Assembly: GCF_001043955.1 (NCBI RefSeq)
Contig: NZ_LABZ01000090.1
Coordinates: 1 to 35,326 of the forward strand
Direction: 5' to 3'
DNA: 35,326 nt
Source of the DNA: Methylobacterium tarhaniae
GTDB taxonomy: Bacteria > Pseudomonadota > Alphaproteobacteria > Rhizobiales > Beijerinckiaceae
How positions within the stretch are numbered: the stretch's first letter is position 1; every line of letters starts with the position of its first letter. This document shows positions 1 through 7,498 of the stretch, one piece after another. The translations under genes were made by a program, and so were the position numbers. The notes under the pieces were generated by a model. That model searched no databases and was not told where the DNA came from. It worked only from the letters and a program-made list of their open reading frames with translations.

Positions 1-728
1 GTTGCGCACGATCTCCTGGGTCGCCGCGCCCTGCTGGGTGACCGCGGCCGCGATCGACGTCACCACGGTGTCGATCTCGCGGATCCGGGACGTGATCGCG
101 CCGATCGCCCCCACCGTCTGGTCGGTCACGCCATCAGTCCGAGGACCGCAGCGAGAAGGCTCAGCAGCATCGCCGCACCCGCGACCAGGCCGATCCGCGT
201 CGCCGCGGCGATCCGCTCCGATGCGGCCGTCATCGCCTCGTGGGTGAAGCGGTTGGCATTGGCGACCGATTCGTCGATGGTCCTCTCGGCCCGCCCGATG
301 AGGGCGGCGATCCCATCGCGGGACGCACCGGCCGCCGCCGCGTCGACCGGCCGGCCGTAGAGATCCGCCCGGCCCAGCTGCGCGTAGGCCTTCACCGCGG
401 CGGCGAGATCCCGCACGGTGCGCTCGCTCTCGCGCAGGACCACCGGCTTCAGGGCGATCGCGATCGGCCGCTCGAGCCCCTTGCCGGCGGCGCTCGCCTC
501 GTCGAGGGCCCTCTTCACGGCCGCGTCGGCCGCCGCCGCATCCCGCGCCAGCTCGACGGACTTGTAGCTCAGCTGGATCCGGCTGACGGCGAGCTGCGCC
601 TGCGTGACTCCCCGCAGGATCGTCTCCTCTCGCGACACCGCGTCGTTCGCGGCACGGATCTCCGTGTTGCTCGACCATTGATTGTACACGGCGGCGCCGG
701 CGAACAACGCCGTGACGGCAGATGACAA
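1..728 (-). pseudogene. Chemoreceptor (MCP) with internal deletion and frameshift; runs off the window
   Basis: Read leftwards, the 5' part encodes a receptor N-terminus: RFSIGRKLAL, a first membrane segment, a helical region resembling a four-helix-bundle sensor, and a second membrane segment (LVAGAAMLLSLLAAVLGL), ending at a TGA at 126-128. Directly beyond, in another frame, bases 1-140 encode VGAIGAITSRIREIDTVVTS then AAAVTQQGAATQEIVRN, the conserved C-terminal end of an MCP signalling domain. The HAMP domain and most of the signalling hairpin, roughly 200 residues in an ordinary receptor, are therefore missing, and the junction near 130-145 is out of frame. The start is also unclear: in-frame sequence runs up to a TAA at 813-815 with no ATG or GTG, and the given start is a TTG inside the first membrane segment. 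An ATG at 775 lies in another frame. I see a non-functional receptor remnant; a sequencing error could explain the frame change but not the missing domain. Confidence 0.8.
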
Positions 729-858
729 AGCCAGCTTGCGCCCGATGCTGAACCTGAACAGCGTTTGATCAGCATGTCCCTTGGACAGGATGGTTGTTAT
801 CTCAGCGTGCTGTTAGGATCGTTCCTTAAAAAATATTTTCCAGTCGCGAGGGAGACAG

Positions 859-879
859 AGGGAGTATTTTTAACTCCCT
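859..879. repeat. Perfect 7-bp inverted repeat in the AT-rich gap after the chemoreceptor
   Basis: AGGGAGT (859-865) and ACTCCCT (873-879) flank a 7-nt AT loop. It lies in a locally AT-rich stretch (about 825-880) upstream of the leftward chemoreceptor remnant and just past the end of the small leftward ORF that stops at 870. There is no T-run, so it is not a classical terminator. It could be an operator or a weak hairpin. Confidence 0.4.
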
Positions 880-1126
880 GGGTAACTACGGACGAGGTGG
901 TCGTGACCGTCGCCGCGCCGTCCGCTCGCCGCGATCCGCAATTCGGCGGAGATCAGCGGCACAGCCGCGCAGCCGAACCCGTCCGGAAACATTACCGGGA
1001 CGAAATCTTCCGGTATTCCGAGCATGCTACCGGCACGGCCACGCTGATGCACTGCTCTCGATCCTGGACGGATCCCGGATCGATGCAGACGTCGATCCGC
1101 CCCACGTCGTCGACATTGATCAACAC
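870..1126 (-). pseudogene. Small frameshifted ORF, function unknown
   Basis: Two leftward frames meet here. From a GTG at 1126 one frame reads VLINVDDVGRIDVCIDPGS and continues to a TAA at about 992. From about 1025 the next frame reads GSMLGIPEDFVPVMFPDGFG and continues to a TAA at 870. Both keep strong G/C at third codon positions exactly up to and after the crossing point, as expected for one gene of about 85 codons split by a one-base change near 1020-1030. A GTG start with AGG a few bases upstream is reasonable. I do not recognise the family. It could also be a 44-residue ORF followed by chance coding. Confidence 0.35.
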
Positions 1127-1160
1127 GATCCTGAACCTCGGGACCGCCGAGGAATTTGGA

Positions 1161-1180
1161 CAAGAACGATCAAGAACGAT
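1161..1180. repeat. Tandem direct repeat, 2 x 10 bp
   Basis: CAAGAACGAT occurs twice in exact tandem (1161-1170 and 1171-1180), about 35 bp upstream of the leftward GTG at 1126. The position suits a regulator half-site pair or a local duplication. Confidence 0.4.
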
Positions 1181-1327
1181 TCGGGTAAGAAGATGGGGGT
1201 CGTTTTCGATGATTATCGGAATGATTGATATTTTCGCGATGCGCGGTTTGACGTCACGAATTCCGTCCGAAGGGGCGAGGTTGGTGTGGGACAGGCCCGA
1301 CGCGGCCCTTGGCGCGGGCGAATCGCC

Positions 1328-3205
1328 GTGAGCGAGCGCACGAAGCGGTCCACCGCAACGGAGTGGTCGGTCCCGGAGCGTCGGCTGGCGGCGATCTTCG
1401 TCGCCGACATCGCCGGTTACTCGAAGGCGATGCATGCCGACGAGAGCGGCGCCATGCGGGCGCTCCAGGCCACCCGGCGGATCGTCGATCGCCTGATCTC
1501 TGCGCGCAGCGGGCGGATCGCCAACACGGCCGGGGACAGCGTGCTCGCGGAATTCGCCCGCGTGACGGATGCCGTCGCCTGCGCCCTGGCGATCCAGCGG
1601 ACGCTCGCCGAGGCCGAGGGGGATGCGGGCCGGTTCCGCCTGCGCATCGGCATCCATATCGGCGACGTCATGGTGCATGAGGGCGACCTGTTCGGCGACG
1701 GCGTCAACATCGCCGCCCGCCTGCAATCGGCGGCCGAGCCGGGTGCGCTGCGGCTGTCGGAAGCCGCCTACCTGCACGTGCGCGGCCTGCCGGATCTCCG
1801 CTTCATCGATCTCGGTCCGCAGCGCCTGAAGAACATCGCCCGGCCGGTGCGCGTCTACGCCGTGCCGCCGCCGGACGGGCGGACCTCGCGCCTCGCCCGG
1901 GCGCGGCGGGCCGTCAGGCCCGCGCTCGCCGTCGCCGCGGCGCTGGTCGCCGCGGGGCTCGCCTTCGCCTGGCCGCCGACCGGCGCGCCCGAGCGGGCGG
2001 AGGAGCCGCGGCCGCGGCTGTCGCTCGTCGTCCTGCCGCTCGCCAACCAGAGCGGCGACACGGAGCAGGATTACCTCGCCGAGCAGCTCGCCGAGGATCT
2101 CGCCGCCGACCTCGCCCGGGCGCCCGGGACCTTCGTCATCGCCCACGGCACGGCCCAGTCCTACAAGGGGCGGCCGGTCGAGCCCCGCGCCGTCGGCCGG
2201 GAGCTCGGCGTGCGCTACGTCGTGCAGGGCAGCCTGCGGCAGAGCGCCGAGCAGGTGCGCTTCGCCGTGCAGCTCACCGATGCCGAGACCGGCGCCGCCA
2301 TCTGGGCGGACCGCTACGACGGCGCCCGCGCCGACCTCGCCGCCGCGCAGGACGCCCTCGTCGCCCAGGTCGGCCGCGCCCTCGGCGTGCGGCTCCTGGA
2401 GGCCGCGACGCAGGCGCGCGCCGGGCACCCGGCGGATGCGGTGGACCTGGTGATGCGGGGCCAGGCCCTGCTCAACCGCCCCTTCGCCCGGGAGAACCAT
2501 GCCGGGGCGAGGCCGCTGTTCGAGCGCGCGCTGGCCCTCGATCCGGGGAACACCCACGCGCGGCTGGGACTGGCGGAAGTGCTCGTCGACGGGGTGCTGA
2601 ACGGCTGGACGACGGAGCGGGCGGGCGACCTCGAGCGGGCCGAGCAGGCCGTCGCCTCCGTGCTGCAGGGCGACCCGACCCATCCCTTCGCGCATTACCT
2701 GCGCGGCGAGACGCTGCGCGCCCGCGCCCGCTACGCCGAGGCGCTGGCCGCCTTCGACCGGGTGCTCACCCTCAACCCCAGCTTCGCGCGGGCGCACGCC
2801 TATCGCGGCCTCATCCACATCTTCCTCGGCCGGGCGGCGGAGACGGAGCGCGACGTCGCCGCCGCGATCCGCCTCAGCCCGAAGGATCCGCTGCTCGGCG
2901 CCTGGCTGGCGCGGGACGGGCTGGCGAAGCTGCATCTCGGGCGGGACGAGGAGGCGATCGCGCCCCTGCGCCGCGCCGCGGCCGTGAACCCGCTCTTCGA
3001 CTTCCCCCACCTCTACCTCGCCTGCGCCTTCGCGCGGCTCGGCCGGGAGGCGGAGGCGCGGACCTCCCTCGCCGAGTTCCTCAGGCTCAGGCCCGGCTAC
3101 ACCATCGCCCGCTACCGCAGCCTGACCTCCACCGACCCGACCTTCCTCGCCCAGCGTGAGCGGATCTACGACGGGTTGCGGCGCGCCGGCCTGCCGGAGC
3201 GGTGA
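1328..3205 (+). CDS. Class III adenylate/guanylate cyclase with TolB-like and TPR regions
   Basis: The protein is about 625 aa. Residues 20-180 are a class III cyclase catalytic domain. FVADIAGYS (Asp27) and AGDSVLAEF (Asp70) supply the two metal-binding aspartates, and LFGDGVNIAARL matches the conserved substrate/transition-state segment. A single membrane segment follows (about 195-214). Then comes a TolB-N-like domain (about 231-330; LSLVVLPLANQSGD, with VRYVVQGSLRQ near its end), and then TPR-like helices to the C-terminus. The family makes cAMP or cGMP, with the C-terminal part presumably tuning activity from the other side of the membrane. The GTG at 1328 (VSERTKRST) is preferred over the GTG at 1286, because the catalytic domain begins about 20 residues downstream. 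Neither start has a strong ribosome-binding site. Nothing downstream is cotranscribed. Whether the product is cAMP or cGMP cannot be read from the sequence. Confidence 0.9.
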   Translation: MSERTKRSTATEWSVPERRLAAIFVADIAGYSKAMHADESGAMRALQATRRIVDRLISARSGRIANTAGDSVLAEFARVTDAVACALAIQRTLAEAEGDAGRFRLRIGIHIGDVMVHEGDLFGDGVNIAARLQSAAEPGALRLSEAAYLHVRGLPDLRFIDLGPQRLKNIARPVRVYAVPPPDGRTSRLARARRAVRPALAVAAALVAAGLAFAWPPTGAPERAEEPRPRLSLVVLPLANQSGDTEQDYLAEQLAEDLAADLARAPGTFVIAHGTAQSYKGRPVEPRAVGRELGVRYVVQGSLRQSAEQVRFAVQLTDAETGAAIWADRYDGARADLAAAQDALVAQVGRALGVRLLEAATQARAGHPADAVDLVMRGQALLNRPFARENHAGARPLFERALALDPGNTHARLGLAEVLVDGVLNGWTTERAGDLERAEQAVASVLQGDPTHPFAHYLRGETLRARARYAEALAAFDRVLTLNPSFARAHAYRGLIHIFLGRAAETERDVAAAIRLSPKDPLLGAWLARDGLAKLHLGRDEEAIAPLRRAAAVNPLFDFPHLYLACAFARLGREAEARTSLAEFLRLRPGYTIARYRSLTSTDPTFLAQRERIYDGLRRAGLPER

Positions 3206-3392
3206 CGAGAGCCGCGAATCCCTCGACCGCCGACACTTCGATGCATCTCGCGGGGGCCCCGTCACTTCGGTGCTGCCCGACCATGCCGGCCGGGTCGGCG
3301 TCGCGCCGCATCAACCCGGGCCCACGCGCGTCCCCGACTGCGGTCCGAAGATCGCCGACGTGGCGCCGCTCTCGCGGTTCCGGACCGAGCCG

Positions 3393-3635
3393 TCAGCGCC
3401 AGACCCGCAGGTCCAGCGCGTCGCGGCCCGGGACGGGCGCCATCTGGCCGAAGGCCGGCGCAGGGCTCACGCCCGGATCGACCGTGTAGGAATCGGCGAG
3501 GAGCAGCGTCGCGAGCGAGGCGGCGATCCCGGTGATCACGAAGCCGTAGATCACCGCCCGAGGGGCGCCGAAATGCCGGATGATCAGCGCGACCGAGATC
3601 GCGACGGCGAGGAATCCGACGGCACTGTGCCACAT
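3393..3635 (-). CDS. Small two-helix membrane protein, function unknown
   Basis: This 80-aa leftward gene begins MWHSAVGFLAVAISVALIIR. It has two clear hydrophobic helices (about residues 5-20 and 27-46) and a proline-rich polar tail ending in DALDLRVWR. The ATG at 3635 has GGGAGA about 9 bases upstream, a better signal than a GTG at 3662. It stands alone between the cyclase gene (opposite strand) and the oxidoreductase, so context gives no hint of role. I do not recognise the family. The helix pattern and third-position GC bias make it a real gene more likely than not. Confidence 0.6.
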   Translation of the reverse strand: MWHSAVGFLAVAISVALIIRHFGAPRAVIYGFVITGIAASLATLLLADSYTVDPGVSPAPAFGQMAPVPGRDALDLRVWR

Positions 3636-3874
3636 GCGAACATCTCTCCCGATGCGGGACACCTGAGGCCCGCTCGCAGGAGGAGAGTGCGAGCGGCGTG
3701 CCGTTCGGAGCGGATGGTTAACGCAAGGTTAATCGCGACCGCAAGCCCCTCCCCGCGCAGCACCGCCGCGTCCGGCGCATCGCTCGCGGGGACGACGCAT
3801 GCGCGTCGATCGAAACCGCGTTCCCCCACTGCCTGTTCGGCCTTATGAGGAAGCCTCGCTTTCCAGGATCCCAG

Positions 3875-4873
3875 ATGCGCCAGCCCACCGAACCCCTCGC
3901 CCTCGGCATCATCGGCGCCGGCATCATGGGAGAGCGCATGCTGAACGCCGTCCTCGGTCAGGACGACGCGCCGGTCCGGGTCGCGGCCCTGTGGGACCCG
4001 TCACCCGCGGCGCGGGCGCGCATCGCCGCCGGTTTCCCGGACCTGCCCCTGGCGGCGGATGCCGCCGCCGTCGTGGCGGCAAGCGACTGCGTCTACATCG
4101 CTTCCCCGCCCGCCTCGCATCTCGGCCACGCCCGGGCGGCCCTGGCGGCGGGGCGGAGCGTCTTCTGCGAGAAGCCGCTCGCCGTCGATCTCGCCGAGGC
4201 GCGCGCCTTCGTGGCGGATGCGGGCGACCGCGGCGCCGTGAACTTCCCGTTCGCCTCCTCGCTCGGGGTCGCCACCCTGGCGCAGTGGATCGCCGACGGC
4301 GCGGTCGGCACGCCGCGCCGCCTGACCATCGAGGTCGCCTTCGCCCGCTGGCCGCGGGGATGGCAGGCCGACGCCGCGGGCTGGCTCGACGCGCCGCAGG
4401 AGGGCGGCTTCACCCGCGAGGTGGTGTCCCACTTCCTGTTCCTCAGCCGCCGCCTGCTCGGGCCCCTGCAGGGTCTCGCGGCGCAGGCCGTCTTCCCGGA
4501 GCCGGGCCGGTCGGAGCGGGCGATCGACGCCACGTTCCGGGCCGGCGACGTGCCGGTCGTGCTGCGCGGCCGGGTCGGCGAGACGGCGCTCGACGATCAC
4601 AACACCTGGACGCTCGAAGGCGAGGCCGGGGCGGTGCGCCTGCGCGACTGGGCGATCGCCGAGCGGCGGGAGCCGGACGGCCGCTTCGCGCCCGCCGCCG
4701 ACGCCATGCCGAACGAGCGCGCCCGCCCGATCGCCCTGCGCCGCCAGCTCGACGGGGTGGTGCGGATGACGCGCGGCGAGCCCCATTCCCTCGCCACCCT
4801 GGCCGAGGCGCTGGAGGTCCAGGAGGTCGTCGAGGCCATCCTGGCGCAGACGGGCACCGGCCTCGGACGCTGA
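3875..4873 (+). CDS. Gfo/Idh/MocA family NAD(P)-dependent oxidoreductase
   Basis: The protein is 332 aa, normal for the family. The N-terminal Rossmann fold carries GIIGAGIMG. The EKP motif appears as FCEKPLAVDLAEA, whose lysine is catalytic in characterised members, and an alpha/beta substrate domain follows. Such enzymes oxidise or reduce sugars, inositols or related polyols using NAD(P). The histidine of the usual C-terminal active site is not obvious, so the substrate cannot be assigned. The ATG at 3875 (MRQPTEPLALGI) places the Rossmann motif close to the N-terminus; an in-frame ATG at 3845 would add ten residues. The gene sits about 590 bp before the polysaccharide cluster, and a role in sugar-nucleotide metabolism is conceivable but unproven. 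Confidence 0.85.
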   Translation: MRQPTEPLALGIIGAGIMGERMLNAVLGQDDAPVRVAALWDPSPAARARIAAGFPDLPLAADAAAVVAASDCVYIASPPASHLGHARAALAAGRSVFCEKPLAVDLAEARAFVADAGDRGAVNFPFASSLGVATLAQWIADGAVGTPRRLTIEVAFARWPRGWQADAAGWLDAPQEGGFTREVVSHFLFLSRRLLGPLQGLAAQAVFPEPGRSERAIDATFRAGDVPVVLRGRVGETALDDHNTWTLEGEAGAVRLRDWAIAERREPDGRFAPAADAMPNERARPIALRRQLDGVVRMTRGEPHSLATLAEALEVQEVVEAILAQTGTGLGR

Positions 4874-5256
4874 CCGGGCCGGACACGACGTCACATCCCG
4901 ACGACCCGCAGGAGGCGGCCCCCCCTCGGCGGCATAGCGCCACGCTCGGCGGCCGACAGGCCGCTGCGGTCGCAGGCGGATCCCGATCGCGGATCGCACC
5001 GCGTCACGGCGCGGAACAATCCTCCGCCTCGTCCCGGGCTCGTGCGACGAGGCCGACCGAACGGCCTCGATCGGCCGGGCTCGGTAATCGTCCGCGGCTG
5101 AACATCTCCACGTCACGCGTTATCTCCACGCAGGATCGTTAGACCTGGGCTCCGATCTCTTGGACAGGACCGCCGACCGGCGCCGACAAGTCTCGGAACG
5201 GGATCGCGGGGGCTGCGCAGAGCGGATTGCGGACTTGGCGGCTTGACGCCTTGAGA

Positions 5257-5352
5257 GCCTGGCGACTTGGCTGCCTGGCGACTTGGCTGCCTGGCGACTT
5301 GGCTGCCTGGCGACTTGGCTGCCTGGCGATTTGGCCGTCTGGCGATTTGGCG
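5257..5352. repeat. 16-bp minisatellite, six units, upstream of the glycosyltransferase
   Basis: GCCTGGCGACTTGGCT is repeated exactly four times (5257-5320). Two diverged copies follow (5321-5336 and 5337-5352), and degenerate related sequence extends upstream to about 5229. There are no spacers, so this is not CRISPR. The period is not a multiple of three, and the array is open in several frames, which creates low-complexity spurious ORFs on both strands. The array ends 107 bp before the glycosyltransferase ATG at 5460. The rest of the 586-bp gap (4874-5459) shows no gene or clear site. Confidence 0.95.
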
Positions 5353-5459
5353 CGGGGATCGGGATGCGGGAGAGGGAATCCAGGACGACACGGAGCACCG
5401 GCCCGATCGGCCGGGACGGCACGGGCCTGTCCGGGGACCTGCGCCCGCGGACGCCCCCG

Positions 5460-6662
5460 ATGAGCGCCGGGCCGGCGCCCCTGCGCGTCCTCGTCGCCCA
5501 TAACCGCTACCAGGTGCGCGGCGGCGAGGATGCGGCCGTCGCCCGCGACCTCGCCGCCCTGGAGCAGGCGGGCTGCGCCGTCGAGGCGGTCTTCCTCGAC
5601 AACGACGCGATCGCTTCCGGCCTCGACCGGCTGCGGGCGGCCGTCGGGGCGACGCACGCCCCGGAGGGGATCGCCCGGGTGATGGCGGCGGCGCGCCGCT
5701 TCGCGCCGGACGTGATCCACGTCCACAATTTCTTCCCGCTGCTCTCGCCGGGCATCCACGCGGCGGCGCGATCCGCCGGCTGCGCCACGGTGCAGACGCT
5801 GCACAATTACCGCCTGGTCTGCGCCAACGCCTTCCTGATGCGCGACGGCGCGCCGTGCGAGCTCTGCGTCGCCGGTTCGCCCTACCGGGCGGTGCGGTTC
5901 GCCTGCTACCGCGGCTCGCGGATCGGCTCCCTGGCGGTCGCCCGCATGATCGACCATCACCGCCGGGCCGGCACCTGGCGGCGGGACGTCGACCGGTTCA
6001 TCGCCCTCACGCCCTTCGCCCGCGAGCGCTTCGTCGAAGCGGGTTTCCCGGCGGACAAGATCCGCATCCGCCCGAACGGGCTGCCCGATCCGGGACCGTC
6101 CGGGGACGGAGCCCGGCAGGGCCTCCTCTATGTCGGCCGGCTCAGCCCCGAGAAGGGCCTGATCGTCCTCGCCGAGGCCGCCGCCAGGGCCGGCCTGCGC
6201 GTCACGGTGATCGGCGAGGGGCCGCTCGCGAGCGCGCTCACCGGCCATCCGGGCCTCGACCTGAAGGGCGCCCTGCCCCCGGACGCGGTCCAGGCCGCGA
6301 TGGCGCGGGCCTCCGCGCTCGTCGTCCCGTCGCTCTGGTACGAGGGCCTGCCGATGGTGGTGGCGGAGGCCTTCGCGGCCGGGACCCCGGTCGTCGCCTC
6401 GCGCATCGGCGCGCTCGCCGGCCTCGTCGCGGAGGGCACGTCCGGGCTCCTCGCCGAGCCGGGCGATGCCGCCGACCTCGCCAGTGCCCTCGGCCGCATC
6501 GCCGGCGATCCCGCGGCGGCGGCCGCCATGGGGCGGGAGGCCCGCGCCGTCTACGAGCGCGAGTGGCGCGAGGACGTCACCACCCGCGCCCTCCTCGAGA
6601 TCTACCGGGACGCCGTCGCCGCGCGCGCGGCGGACATCCCCCTCACCAGAACGGGAACCTGA
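5460..6662 (+). CDS. GT4-family glycosyltransferase
   Basis: The protein is 400 aa. It begins MSAGPAPLRVLVAHNRYQ, and the GT-B N-terminal domain contains VIHVHNFFPLLSPG and VQTLHNYRLVCAN, segments typical of GT4 retaining transferases. The C-terminal domain has LYVGRLSPEKGL and the donor-binding motif SLWYEGLPMVVAEAFAAGTP with its paired glutamates. It would transfer a sugar from a nucleotide donor to a lipid-linked glycan at the cytoplasmic face. The ATG at 5460 fits family length. In-frame ATGs at 5364 and upstream exist, but they would add residues encoded by the minisatellite or low-complexity DNA. It ends 5 bp before the next gene, so the two are probably one operon. Donor and acceptor are unknown. 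Confidence 0.9.
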   Translation: MSAGPAPLRVLVAHNRYQVRGGEDAAVARDLAALEQAGCAVEAVFLDNDAIASGLDRLRAAVGATHAPEGIARVMAAARRFAPDVIHVHNFFPLLSPGIHAAARSAGCATVQTLHNYRLVCANAFLMRDGAPCELCVAGSPYRAVRFACYRGSRIGSLAVARMIDHHRRAGTWRRDVDRFIALTPFARERFVEAGFPADKIRIRPNGLPDPGPSGDGARQGLLYVGRLSPEKGLIVLAEAAARAGLRVTVIGEGPLASALTGHPGLDLKGALPPDAVQAAMARASALVVPSLWYEGLPMVVAEAFAAGTPVVASRIGALAGLVAEGTSGLLAEPGDAADLASALGRIAGDPAAAAAMGREARAVYEREWREDVTTRALLEIYRDAVAARAADIPLTRTGT

Positions 6663-6667
6663 CCTCA

Positions 6668-7498
6668 GTGGCACACGATCCCCTCGTCCCTTCCTTCACG
6701 ATCGGCGGCGTTCCGGTCTCGGCCACCGACATGGCCGGGCTGATCGCGGCGGTCGGGCGGCGGCTCGCCGCCGGGCCGGCCCAGCCCGGCACCTTCGTGG
6801 TCTTTCGCGACGCCCACGGGGTGGTGCGGGCGCAGAAGGACGCCGCCTTGCACGCCGCCCATCGCGACGCCCTGCTCGTCTGCGCCGACGGCCGCCCCCT
6901 GAGCTGGATCGGCCGCTGGCGCGGCCTCACCGCCATGCGGCAGGTGCCGGGGATCGAGTCCGTCGAGGCCCTGTGCCGGGCCGGCGCGGCGCAGGGCTGG
7001 CGCCACTACTTCCTCGGCGGCGGCGAGGGGGTTGCGGACCTGCTCGCCACGACGATGCGCGCCCGGGTGCCCGGGCTGCAGGTGGCCGGCATCGAGACGC
7101 CGCCCTTCCGCCCCCTCAGCGCCGCCGAGACCGAGGCGATGCGGGAGCGCATCCGCGCCTCGGGGGCGCAGATCGTCTGGGTCGGCCTCGGCACGCCGAA
7201 GCAGGAGATGTTCATGGCGGCGCATGCCCCGCACCTGCCGGGCACCATCGCCATGGGGGTGGGCGCCGCCTTCGACGTCGCGACCGGCCGCATCCCCAGG
7301 GCGCCGAAGACGCTTCAGGTCGCCGGGCTCGAATGGGCCTACCGCCTCGCCCGCGAGCCGCGGCGGCTGTGGCGGCGCTACCTCGACACCATCCCGCGCT
7401 TCCTGCTGATCGCGGCGCGGGATGCCCTCACCGCCCGAAAGGCGCCCCGGCCGTCGGAGACCGGCGCGTCCGGGCAGACGGGATCGTCGGCAGCCTGA
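6668..7498 (+). CDS. WecG/TagA/CpsF family glycosyltransferase (GT26)
   Basis: The protein is 276 aa. Family hallmarks are visible in order: FTIGGVPVSATDMAGLI at the N-terminus, LLVCADGRPLSWIGRWRG, YFLGGGEGVADLL, and IVWVGLGTPKQEMFMAAHAP. Members add the second sugar (for example ManNAc-type residues) to a polyprenyl-diphosphate-linked sugar in surface polysaccharide synthesis. The start is a GTG at 6668, 5 bp after the preceding glycosyltransferase. Its 3' end overlaps the oppositely oriented beta-helix gene by 71 bp. It suggests that the locus builds a polyprenyl-linked repeat unit. The exact sugar is unknown. Confidence 0.9.
   Translation: MAHDPLVPSFTIGGVPVSATDMAGLIAAVGRRLAAGPAQPGTFVVFRDAHGVVRAQKDAALHAAHRDALLVCADGRPLSWIGRWRGLTAMRQVPGIESVEALCRAGAAQGWRHYFLGGGEGVADLLATTMRARVPGLQVAGIETPPFRPLSAAETEAMRERIRASGAQIVWVGLGTPKQEMFMAAHAPHLPGTIAMGVGAAFDVATGRIPRAPKTLQVAGLEWAYRLAREPRRLWRRYLDTIPRFLLIAARDALTARKAPRPSETGASGQTGSSAA

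Noticed and set aside
765..1331. 188-codon rightward ORF in the gap before the cyclase
   Set aside because: Composition shifts along its length, there is no domain signal, and the opposite strand has the better codon bias over 870-1126.
992..3265. 757-codon leftward open frame opposite the cyclase gene
   Set aside because: It is the antisense of a clear cyclase gene, very rich in Arg, Gly and Pro, without domain signals. Long antisense frames are expected at this GC content. Only its last part, beyond the cyclase gene, looks protein-like.
5257..5352. CRISPR array
   Set aside because: Units are directly adjacent with no spacers, and no cas genes are present. The same applies to the 20-bp array at 22035-22104.
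5139..6674. 511-codon leftward frame through the minisatellite and opposite the GT4 gene
   Set aside because: Its repeat SRQAAKSPGSQVARQP arises from reading the 16-bp minisatellite, and the rest is antisense to a well-supported glycosyltransferase.
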